A stretch of 64,000 nt of DNA from Pelecanus crispus (lineage: Eukaryota > Chordata > Aves > Pelecaniformes > Pelecanidae): positions 34,409,150 to 34,473,149 of the forward strand of contig NC_134653.1 in NCBI RefSeq assembly GCF_030463565.1, given 5' to 3'. Shown here piece after piece: positions 13,061 to 23,300 of this stretch; position 1 is the first letter of the stretch, and each line of letters opens with the position of its first letter. Position numbers and translations under genes: made by a program. Under the pieces are notes generated by a model that did no database searches, was not told the DNA's origin, and saw only the letters and a program-made list of their open reading frames with translations.

Positions 13061-15363
13061 TAAGACAACTAATTCACATCGCAGAAAACATACTAGAGTG
13101 ATTCACAGTATACATACTTAAAGCTTATCAAGATATCTTCACTTATCTTACTTTATGCATACAAATATAAGAGAAGGAATAAGAGGGATCAGAAACACTT
13201 GTGGATGAATTGTTCCAAAGGTCATTCATATGTGTAAATGCTACAATATATACACATGAAAAATGCTGTATCAGACACGGGCTTTCTTGGTTTATAGACC
13301 CCTACTGCAATAGAATCTAGAGATCATAATTAGTAGTCCATCATGGTCCTTCCCAAGAGTACGTAGTCCCAGGTTATAATACTTGGATAAAACAAAGAAA
13401 CAAAGAGAAGAACCATTACAGATGAAAAAAACACTGCCAGGAATTTCAGTAAACAAATACTTAGTCTCATCTCTGTTCAAATTCTGCTCACATTTGCTTT
13501 CCACAAATGATGAAGTTCTATTTGCATTTTATGTCTCTGGAAACTAACAGTCCCAAATGTTACCAGTAATTTGAATATTTACTACAAGTATGGAAATCTT
13601 GAAAATCTGACCATTATAATAGAGTTTGGAATTAAAAAAATTCAGGAACATGACATCGTTATTTATGTATAAAAACACCGGTATTTGGCCTTAGAATAGA
13701 CACCGGATTTGTGGACGCTCAAAACCGTCGGTGGGTTCAAAAACAATTGGAGAAATGCAGGGGAGAGGAATCCATCAAAGCCAAAGATACAGTTGTTGGC
13801 TCAGGAATTCTCTGAGTTCCCAATCCTCAGAGCCTGGGAAAGGACTATCACTGCACACTTGCCCTCCTGGACTCTTCCCAAGGCATCTGGTTTTGGCCAC
13901 TGTCAGAAACAAGCTAGGTGAACCTCTGGTCTGACTCAGTGCAGCTTCTATTATTGTAGAGATTCTTAGCACATTGAGGAAAAAAGATCAGCTTCTTCAA
14001 AAATTTCAGTTATTGAAAATTTTGGAAAAGCTTTCACATGCACACAGAGTAATTTTTTCATATATGTGCAGAAAATTTAATTTGCATCTAGCTAGTGGCA
14101 TGACTTTTCTAAAGCTGATGTGTCAGGTGAAGCTTTTGCAACCAGAAATTAAAATATTGAAAAGATTCATAGATCCCTATGTGCTTTTTATCAAATGCCT
14201 CATTTAAAATGATATGCCCTTTGTAGTTGCTTTCCTGGACCTGTTTCCGTGAAGCTTCTCATTGATAAATTTGGCAAAGGGAGGAGTCAGAGGAAAGATA
14301 CTTCCCTTATTTTACTAAACTATCTGTGAACAGAACTGGACAATAAATACCTAAACCCATGTTAGCCACATGCATTTTGTCTCCGTTGTTACCAAAATTT
14401 ACCTCTTTTTGGTAGCAGTGTTGAATGGTTGGATGGAAGGCCACATATTTAATCCCTTTGATATCAGTGATTTAAATATCTACTGGTTTTTTATATACTC
14501 AGCTGTATTTTGAGGAGTGGTCTTCTGGTCAAAAAAGACATATCTTCAGATCTAAAACTGAAGAGTACGCACCCATGGCACCCCAAATTTTTGATCCATG
14601 CAATAGATACATATTGTGTGCATTGCTTACAGTCATGAGTATAGTAACTAGGGAAGATCCCAGAGACTAGGTGAGCCGGTTCCTTTTGCAAATAATGGTA
14701 TCTTGTGATCCTAAGTCCTTGTTTAAAACATTTGTCAACCAAAAAGATGACAATGCCAGGCACTATGATAGAAAAATACATTTCAGATGTACTGAATACA
14801 AACCCATGCCATACTGTCTGCATGCAGCACAAATGAATAACTGTAAAAGACACAAGTTATATCTCTATTCCAAGGATAAATGCTGACACTGAAGTATAAT
14901 AAAAACACTTTAAATGGCAATACTCCTAACTGCAAAACAAAGCATAGAAGACAGAAGAGAGATGAGAATGCAGCCGGGTACAAGGATGGGATAAAACTGA
15001 ACGTTGAACATCTTTTCACTCTATTCTTTTATGTGACTTCAGATCTCTGGCAGAATTTGGGGTGCACCGCTCTCCCTTTCTTTCTGTTGGAATCTTGTAC
15101 ACATGGAACAATACAGAATGCAATTTTGGTACAGATACTTCCAGTGAACTGACCACGATCACATTCCAAGGATTTAAAATTCTTATATTTAAAGAAAATG
15201 AGTTAAGAAAAGTGTAATTCTGAATGATTACCAATAAGTGAGCAGAGAGGCATACATTAAATGAGAAAGCTATTTATTCACCTAGTCCTATTAATTTTAA
15301 AGAATGGTAGAATATAGATGTAGCTTTTTTCCTCTATGTGTCCATGCACTTGAAACTATTTAG
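13061..15363. other. Non-coding stretch, no gene seen
   Basis: AT-rich single-copy-looking DNA. Frames of 65-120 codons near 13.7-14.9 kb overlap each other on both strands and show no domain or splice structure, so I do not call them. Confidence 0.55.
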
Positions 15364-15470
15364 TGTCATTATCCCATTAGACATGTATGGACATTGAGGG
15401 ATAGAGTAGGTGACCTGTTTAAGGTCACACTGAAAGACTGAGCCATTTGTATGATATAGTGCCAAGGATA
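15364..15470 (-). mobile_element. MIR SINE fragment, ancient
   Basis: The plus strand reads TGTCATTATCCCATTAGACA, then ACATTGAGGGATAGAGTAGG, then TGACCTG and AAGGTCACACTGAAAGACTG. This follows the reverse complement of the MIR core, whose usual form has CATTATCCCCATTTTACAGA, CTGAGGCACAGAGAGG, TGACTTGCC and AAGGTCACACAGC. Divergence is high, as expected for a family that predates the bird-mammal split. Confidence 0.72.
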
Positions 15471-18400
15471 CCAATACATGGCAAGCTACAACAGAGAAGT
15501 AGTTAAATGGGCCTTCCAGTAGTAGACGTAGTCATTGCTAAATGATCACATCCAAAACCACTCACACGTATCAAGGACCATCTATGGTTTTGGCTAAATC
15601 GCAGAGTAACAGTCAAAGGCTACTTTTCATTGCAGAATGATTAAAATCAAGATTACAGGCTGTAATGTCGGTTGTACTCACTTACATAATGAGTGCTAAA
15701 CTGCTGGCAACATCACAGTCCCCAAATCTGTTTTCTAAAGTTCTATCAGATTATTCCTTCTGATACACTTTTGCTTTCAGTCCAGTCTTAGGGTTGGTGA
15801 CAGGTTTTTGATTTTCTTTTCTTATTGAAAGCCTACATAGCACCAAATTTGGTCCTTTTTTGCCTTAAAAAATCACATTTTCACATTAAGAAAAAATGTG
15901 TAAAATCTTGTACTTCAACTGTTTTCCATTTTATGACGAACGTTATACATCCCCATGCTCAGTATAAGACAACTTTATAGCTTTTTCATTCTCTAACAAA
16001 AAATAGCAATTTGGATAGCAGTAAGTACCTATTGTAACACTCAATCACCTACAAAATATGTTACTGCTCAAAGTATATTATCATGTTTTCACCTGAGAAA
16101 CGTTGGTGAGATATATTCGCCATACAGAACTTCTGTATGGATGTAGTAGGCGCATTGACAAAATGCAAATTGTACAAAATACCTCAGTGCCTGCAGACAG
16201 GTTGGAGGGTTCCGCTCTATCAATCGCTATCTGAACATGGCAATATGAGCTTTGATTTGATGGAATTTTTTTTTCTGCTTTTACTTTTTAGCATTGGGTC
16301 AGTGAATTGGCACGTGACTTCAGCATTGCGGCTGGCAAAATATAAAGAGGGGGTTGTGAGTGACCTCAATATAGGTTGCATTTTCAGCCTAACGTACACT
16401 GTATGGTACTTTTGAAAATTTTAGTGGACTGACTGACCCTAAGAAATCCACTTTAGCCCACTGTCACTCTATTTGTTTCTGAGCGTGTTCCTTATTTCCT
16501 TACACTTACTGCAGGGAATATGCTACATGTAAAACTAAAAATTTCAGTTTTGCCTATTACAAGTCACAAGAGCCCATGAAGACTTCAAAACGTGAACTCA
16601 TGAGATTCCTTCAGAGAAACAAAGTTGTCTAAGAACATTAAAAGTATCTGTTGATGAAATATTTACTACAAGTAGAAAACAAAAAAATGACAAAATCTAT
16701 GTCGTGACAAATTTAATTGTGACAAAATTAAGTTACATACTATTCAAAATGAAGTTCATACTATTCATTCCCTATATTCAAGACAAATACCTTGACACAT
16801 CATTACCAGGATGTGCTGAAGTCTAGGGCTAGCAGTAAAAATCACTGGAAACAAAAATACCCAACCGATTCTCCTTACTCGCTCAAATAATTCTTTGACA
16901 AGGTAAGACCTGGACTTGGGGATAAAATTTCCATAAACTTTAGTGAGAACAGAATTGAACTCTTAGGACTAAATTCATATCCATTCATGTTATACAGTTT
17001 CTGCAAACTAACCTACTTGACTTCAACTGGATAATCTGAAGAGTAGCAAAATCAACGTGAATAAAATGTCAGAATCTAACCTGAAACATACAAAACCACT
17101 CTGGAGCAATAAAACACCACAAAAATCCAAACAGATTCAGGATTACATATAATTTAACATATACAGAATGCCTTTGCTTACATGTTTAGAGACATAATTT
17201 GGATGGTATCAAAGGTAGGTAATGACATTTTCCATGTTTTTTAATCTTAATGTTACAATTTCCTTTTTCAGGACTCCATATATATTCTCCCTTGCCTTCA
17301 AACACCCCCCTTCTCTGGTCTGGGGCTCAGTGTTCATTGTACTGTTGTTATAAATTGTTCACAACAACCCGTATTTTCATTATAATACATTAAGAAATAA
17401 ACTAAGCTGGGTTCTTTGAATTTGGGCGTGATTTGTGTATTTAAGTCCTTTGGTTTCCTTTGAAAATGCTAGCCTAAAAAAATCATTTTAGGCATAGCTT
17501 CTACTGAAAATCCTGGTACTGAAACGTACCTACAACGACAAGTCTGTCCCGACTTCTCTACCATATTTATCACCTTGTTATCTGACTTCTTATCCATGAA
17601 AGTCTCTGCCAATGGGTTGTATGTGCAACTTCCAAAACTTTCTTCAGAGCATGTTGTGCAAATAACATATACAATCCTGCTCAGATCTGATAAACGGGAC
17701 ATATCCTACTTGTCAGTATTTCCAAATAATCTCATGTTCCATCTAATTTACATCATATTGAAATTTTCTTCACAATTCAAAGAAGACACATGTTGGTAGT
17801 TTATGAATGATGATAAGATTGGGTTTTGGTCCCTTAGCAAAAGTTGCCTTGGAAATAAATAGCATTTGTCTTCACTGTATCTGCTTTCTCTAATAAATCA
17901 GATGGATTGTATACACACATTATCTACAAATTCAAGTGCAGGACATAAATGTTTGTTAATTGCTGTGTTTTACTGTTGACTGCTGGACTCATATTTAAAC
18001 TCATCTAACAAGTGTTTTTAGTATCTAGCAGAATTTACGATCAAGCAGAAGAGACTAAAGCTGTTACACATTTTTGAATGAGTTTTTCACTGAGAAATGC
18101 TTCTTTACATTCTTGTGATAAAAATTATGTTAAAATTGCATCCATAGGATATCCTTTTCCTGCTTTTTCCACATTTGAATTAGCTGCTACTGACAATAAA
18201 AACATGTAAACCACGACAGTGCAAAGCATACTCCTGACAAATTTCTCCACAGTTCCTCATCAGAAATCTCTATGTTAAGGTAGTCTTTCTTGACTTATCA
18301 ATAATGTCTTGCCTGAACAATGGGCTTTTTAGAATCAGTCAAAATACGTTTTACTCATTTTATTTAGGGTAATACCTAATGCTAAACTTTGACACCTGTT

Positions 18401-19089
18401 TCAGTAACTGACCACAGATGGAGAGAACCTCCCTGATTTTGGTTGATTAGCCAGCCATAGAGGACTGGCTGTGAGTATTTGCCTGAAGGATTAGAGCCTA
18501 ATTTCTCTGGATAAAAGCAGCGAGTTGGAAAAGAAGCCACCATTTTAAGGCATTGATGCATTTTAAAGTGGGTTGGGGGTTGTTGCTATGCTTAGGTGAT
18601 TTCTGTACTCAATGCTTATTATGCTAAAATACTTCAAATGCTCAGTTCTTACTAAACTGCACCTTGCTTGCTGTACGCTGCAGATGTAGTGAAGATTGTT
18701 AAAAGTATGTTTACTGTCGGGCCACAAAAATTTACATTTTTTTTTGCCACAAGAAAGAGGAAGAGATGCCAGCTGAAGTTATGCAGGATGCCCAAGTGAA
18801 AACACTGAAGTAAATGAGAAGGAATAAAAACACGGCCTATGAATTAAGTTCAGAAGATGGGACTGAAGATGTGTGCAGAAGGGAAAGGAAAAAAAACCAA
18901 GAGGATGAGGAGGCAACGACAGGGCTGGAGCTGGGTGAAATACAGGCGGGTCAAGGTGTTCTCTTCCTTTGCGGGCTTGCAGTGGGCTTCCCTCTCTCTG
19001 GAGGGAAGCACATGCACACGGCAGACTCCTGTTTTGCCAAGGCTCTTTGCTTTTGGTTTTCTACTTTGCATTTATCTTGCTTTACAGCA
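15471..19089. other. Non-coding stretch leading into the CpG island
   Basis: No gene is recognised. The last few hundred bases (about 18750-19090) become purine-rich and then more GC-rich towards the island. Open frames at 18814-19477 are continuations of the GC-rich effect and show no domain. Confidence 0.55.
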
Positions 19090-19584
19090 GGACTCGAGAA
19101 AGCAGAGACGGGGCGCTGAGGCCGGTGGCGGGCCCCTCACGTCGGAGGGGAATTTCTGTGCTGCCCAGGGCCAGCTGCGCCCGCGGTCCCTCCGCTCCCG
19201 GGCCCCTCTCCTGACCTCGGCCCGCCCGCCCCCCGAGGCACGGTCCCCTCTCTGCCGTCATGTCGGGCCTCACAGCCCGGGCGCTCCGAGCCGGCGTCTC
19301 ACCTCATCAGCCTCCTGCCGCGGGCGGGGGAGGGCTCGCCAGCGGGGGCCCGGCACCGGCTGCCGCTCCCCGCCCTCGCCGCCGGGCTTGGCCGCCCTCC
19401 CCTGCCGTCCCCTCCCCTGGGCCCGGCTCCCCTTCGCCTCCGCGCTCCCGCCCCGCGCCGAGGGCGGCCGTAGGTAGGGCTCCCCCGCCCCCCGCCCGCG
19501 CCAACGGCCGCCGGCTCGAGCCCAACGGCCCGCCCGCCCTTCGCTCAGGGAAAAGTCTGTGTGCGCGCCGCCGCGCCGGCCCGG

Positions 19585-19592
19585 CATAAAGG
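19585..19592 (+). promoter_or_regulatory. TATA-like element (CATAAAGG)
   Basis: The only AT-rich hexamer in a long GC-rich stretch, reading CATAAAGG. If used as a weak TATA box, transcription would begin about 25-30 bases downstream, near 19615, giving a 5' UTR of about 400 bases that includes both upstream ORFs. CpG-island promoters often lack TATA and use dispersed starts, so this is tentative. Confidence 0.35.
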
Positions 19593-19853
19593 CCGGGGGA
19601 GCGGAGCCGGCTGCAGCCGCGGCGGGGGGCGCTGGGCTTTAGCGGGGCGGCCGAGCCAGCCCCCGCCGGCACCGGGACCCGTCCCCGCCCTTCGCTCGCC
19701 CGCTTCAAAAGTTTTGCCCGGGGAGCGCGGCGGTGCCGGGGCGGCCGCCAGCCTCAGCCCGCGGCGGGCGCTGCCCCCCTCCCCCCCGGCGCTCGGGCAG
19801 GGCGCGGAGCGCAGAAGGACGGCGCGGGGCTGCGGGGAAGCAGCGGAGGCGGC

Positions 19854-19880
19854 ATGGGCAGGAGCCCGGCGCGGGGCTGA
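19854..19880 (+). other. Upstream ORF 1 in the putative 5' UTR
   Basis: An ATG followed by seven codons and TGA (peptide MGRSPARG). It lies 163 bases before the main start and in a different frame, and ends well before it. It counts as a uORF only if transcription begins upstream of 19854. The context GGCATGG has a purine at -3 and G at +4, so scanning ribosomes could recognise it. Confidence 0.5.
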
Positions 19881-19919
19881 GCGGCTCTCCGGAGCGCGGT
19901 GTGCCTGCCGAGCTCGGCG

Positions 19920-19958
19920 ATGGCGAGCCCGCGGCGGGCGGCGGGCGGGGAGAGCTAG
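19920..19958 (+). other. Upstream ORF 2 in the putative 5' UTR
   Basis: An ATG with G at -3 and G at +4, followed by an arginine-rich 12-residue peptide (MASPRRAAGGES) and TAG. It lies 97 bases before the main ATG, in the same frame as uORF 1 and out of frame with the main ORF. Termination 58 bases before the main start would permit reinitiation. It is likely to lower translation of the downstream ORF if included in the mRNA. Confidence 0.55.
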
Positions 19959-20016
19959 CGGCGTCGGCGGAGCCCTCCCCGGAGCCGCGCCCGGGACGTG
20001 TCCCCGTCTCCTCGGC

Positions 20017-20092
20017 ATGGCGGGGGATGCCCGGGCCGGCGGGCCCCGCCGCCCGGCTGTCAGCCTGCTCCTCGGAGCCCTGCTCTGCGGAG
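20017..20092 (+). CDS. First coding exon: signal peptide of an unidentified secreted or membrane protein (partial)
   Basis: The exon starts at an ATG in strong Kozak context (GGCATGG). No other in-frame ATG lies in the open frame upstream back to about 19561. It gives 25 complete codons plus one base. Residues 1-13 form a polar, basic n-region (R6, R11, R12). Residues 14-25 (AVSLLLGALLCG) form a hydrophobic core typical of a signal peptide, so the product should enter the secretory pathway. The exon ends at AG|GTAAGC, a near-perfect 5' splice site, in phase 1. A signal-peptide exon ending in phase 1 is common in genes for receptors, adhesion molecules and extracellular proteins with Ig or EGF domains, where a very long first intron is also frequent. 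No further exon was found in the following 44 kb, so the mature protein, its domains and the gene name are unknown. The cleavage site must lie in exon 2. Confidence 0.8.
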
Positions 20093-20098
20093 GTAAGC
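20093..20098 (+). other. 5' splice donor (GTAAGC) of exon 1
   Basis: The junction AG|GTAAGC matches the U1 consensus (MAG|GTRAGT) at all but the last position. It interrupts the frame after the first base of a codon (phase 1). Reading through instead keeps the frame open to 20184, so splicing is inferred from motif quality and from the sudden end of signal-peptide character. Confidence 0.8.
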
Positions 20099-20356
20099 GG
20101 GGAGGCGCTTGGCGCCGGGCGCTGCGGGGCTGCGGCGGGGGGAGCCGGCGGGCGCTCTCCGGGGCGAGCGGAGGCACCGGTTGATCGCGGACGGGCTGCG
20201 CTGGGCTGGCTTGCGGCGGCTCCAACCCCTTCCTAAGCAAGCGTCTTGTTTTCCACCGTAGCGGCGTGCGGACTAAATTGCTCCTTCCTCCTGCTTTCCC
20301 CCTTGCCTCTTCTTTTCCTTTAAATCCTGCCTCTGTCTATCTGCTGTTTTAAAATT

Positions 20357-20376
20357 CCCCCCCACCCACCCCCCCC
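20357..20376 (-). repeat. C-run tract (C7 A C3 A C8), G-quadruplex candidate on the minus strand
   Basis: Three C runs of 7, 3 and 8 separated by single A. The minus strand therefore carries G8-T-G3-T-G7, in which the long runs can supply four G triplets with very short loops. It lies about 260 bases inside the intron and just past the CpG island. On the template strand of the + gene it could affect early elongation; that is inference. Confidence 0.7.
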
Positions 20377-23300
20377 TTCTCTCTCGCTTATTTGAATGGT
20401 AGAAAACCTTGTATTTGACCAATATGAGAAACAGGGAAAGTTTCCTTTCTTTCTGCCTCAACGATGATGGTATTTACAAATGCATGGTAATTACTGCCTT
20501 GCGTTAAAGGGATCCTCTCTGTGGGAGAGGGCGTCCCAGCTTGGAACGGAATATGGGGAGCGGTGAAAGCTGGAAAAGGCACCAGGAGTAAAATGACAGC
20601 GTTTAGGAATCGCGTCCTTTACATTACACTGGAGTTGTGCGGTGGTAGCTCTAGAGACTGGATAGAAGCTCTGTTACCTGGACTGGACAAGATGCTTGTT
20701 GTCTTGATTAAAGGGACAGCTGAGGAACAGGTTTGTCTTAGCAGAGAGGTCATTTGAGTGATCTGCTGTTTTCTTCTCATCGCTAAACTTCTGTGATCAC
20801 AGAGTCCCTTTGACAAAGGCAAATCTTCTCTAAAGTGATTCAGGAATGCCAGTCGTGCATGATCCAAACGTGGATTTCTGTGCAGAACAGTAGGTGACTG
20901 CCATGCCTCAAGACTCCTTGTTTTCTTGCTCAGACCATGATAGCTGTGGATGTTTTCTAAAAACATATCCTTCTCCCCCATTGGGGGGGGATGGAAACTT
21001 GTTAAGCTCTCTGCAATTCCTGCTGTTGTTGCCGTCCCTAGGAATAAAAAAAGTAATTTTGCCTTTTATCCTGTTCGTATTAGTGGTGCTGTTTGACTGA
21101 CATAAGAAGATTACTAATAAAAGACTCTTCTCTGTTCAGTTTGGTCCAGTCCTGCTAACCTCTCTCCCAGGGTATTTGATTGTAGAGGCAGCTGTGAGAT
21201 AGAGAGAAGTATCTCCAGTGAAGCAAGGGTGGAATCAGTAGCAACTCATAAAGGGACTTTTCCCACCCCGATCAGTAGGGGAAACAAAGTACTTGGCAGA
21301 AAATTGCATGGCCTCCTTAATGCCGGTCATTTTAATATAGTACATTAAAGTTAATGGACATCCCAGGGACTTGACATGCTCTGAGAGTGCTGATGTGAAG
21401 AATCTAAAATACAGGTTTTTTGATTGCTGTTTTGATTGCTGCAGCCTGGAGGTGAGAATTATATTAGCCTCCTGCTCACCTTCAGAGACTGCAGGAGACT
21501 AAGACTTGTAAAGAGGGTCTGGCATTTCTCTGGGGCAGCGTGTCTCTTCTGCCATGCAGCTTTGACAATCGCAAACGCATCTTCTCCAATAAGCGTTTGC
21601 ATTAGACTTAAATATATTGAGTTAGGCACCGGTATATGGGCGTTTTCCCTCTGAAAATATTCTTATAAGAGAAGTAGGTATGTTATGCTTCTTAAGGATG
21701 GGAGAAAGTGCTACAGTGAGAGGTTATAAACAACCCAACCTTGTTAAGCCATTTCTGCTGGAACCTGGGTCAGCATTGACTCAGCCATGCTGCAAAAAAA
21801 AAAAAAAAGTCAGCGGTGCCACAGCTAGGCACTGCTAGCAGCAGCTGCTGGGCGTTTCTGGGCTGTGCTCTCTGAGAATAAAAGAGAAAATATTACTTTC
21901 CTTCAGGGAAGAAAAGCAGAGCTTCTGAGCAGGGAATTTGCCTCTCAGCATTGCTGTGCACAGTATGATTTAGAAAAGAGCCAGTTAATTAAACTTATTA
22001 ACTAAGGTGTTTGTATGGTTTCCTTGTGAGGCCTTAACAAGCATTTCATTTGCGCTCCCCTTGTGTATTTGCACTCTTTTTGTTGGCGTGTTAAGATAGT
22101 GATTGTTCTTGAGAGCTAAAGTCCAACTAAATGAAAGTCACTTTATAGCTCGGTAGCGAAAACGTTTGTAAATGTGCTGAGAAACTTACTATTATAGACA
22201 AGTTGTCATTTGCTATTTAAAGAGCTATATTTACTTCTCTGAACTCATTAGCATCTCCTATCAGGCCTGAATTTCTAAGAAAATTCTCCTGAAATGTTGC
22301 CTTAGGCTTCGGTGTGCCATTATGCTGTGGTTATTATCTGGCTAATAATGTTAATTCATTCAATCTCAAGAAAGAAGCTTGGCATTTAATTTAAGCCATG
22401 CCTCTAGTCAGACCAGGATGTATAAAAAGGCAGCGTGCAACAGTGCTCTTGCATTTAGGTACAAGCACGTGTTTTACATACCAATTATTGGATGCCTGCT
22501 CCCTAGGTGGAGAGTATGTGTGTGAAATCATATTTACATAAGTAAATCCCGAGTGTATATATATTCCTTTCAGGAAATGACCTCTTTTCAGCAAAGTGCT
22601 AATGCATGTGCTTAAGCCTCTTTACAGCCAATAGGAGGTATTCATGAGCTTGAAGTAAGATTTTTTAAAAAAAAATTTTTAAACTGTTTTCTTGAATTGG
22701 AGCATAAATGTGAGCATGCGTATACAGATATATCTTATTGTAGAATGCATAGATAACTGGGAATCCTCAGTTTCATATTAGCTGTGGACTAAAACAAGAA
22801 TCATAGAAACTGGAAATACAGAATCTAGTAAGTCCTAAAAAAGGGTTTAAGGATGCACAGCTAGGGGATTGATTTGTTTGCACAAGAAGAACATATGTGC
22901 CAGAAAAGTACTGAACATGAGGAGATGTTAAAGGTGCATGGAGTTACCAGAATTTTAGGTGCTTAAGTAGCGTCTGAACACAAAGGCAAACACAGTTGTG
23001 CATCCATAGGTTGGTGTAGCACCTGCTTTGGTTCTGCTCTTCTACCACACTCATGTGATAAGTCCTTGTTTTAGTTACACTGGTGTGGAAACTGATTCAG
23101 GCTCTTTATTTTGAATATTGTTTAATTCTGATTTTAAATTGTTCAAGCAGTGCCTTTTTTTAATATCTTATCTTGAAAGTTCAGTAGCATGGCATACCCT
23201 AGTGTTATGGAAAACCTCCTAAATTTTCTTTTTCTTAATTTCATCACGTTAGTGCTGGCTAAGAACACAGCAGGGATTTGCATTATGTTAAATTATAACT

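Larger units (their letters stand above)
19090..20270 (+). promoter_or_regulatory. CpG island promoter of the gene starting at 20017
   Basis: About 1.2 kb of very GC-rich, CpG-dense DNA with repeated GGGCGG/CCCGCC (Sp1-type) strings, flanked on both sides by ordinary AT-rich DNA. It ends just after the first coding exon and its donor, the usual layout of a vertebrate CpG-island promoter covering 5' flank, 5' UTR and exon 1. Long overlapping open frames occur on both strands throughout; that is a by-product of few stop codons in GC-rich DNA. Transcription from + is supported by the Kozak start, signal peptide and donor at 20017-20093. A divergent minus-strand transcript is possible but not shown. 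Confidence 0.88.

Noticed and set aside
19260-20240. Long open frames of 105-231 codons on both strands in the CpG island
   Set aside because: They overlap in many frames, are made of A/G/P/R-rich low-complexity protein and result from scarce stop codons in GC-rich DNA. Only the ATG at 20017 has Kozak, signal peptide and donor support.
20262-20320. Acceptor-like site (TTTTCCACCGTAG) that could begin a second exon after a 168-base intron
   Set aside because: In phase it gives a short hydrophobic run that hits a stop at about 20320 with no donor before it, so it is probably chance.
22798-22810. GAATCATAGAA, resembling a CR1 end
   Set aside because: Only 11 bases match and the next bases do not follow the CR1 consensus.
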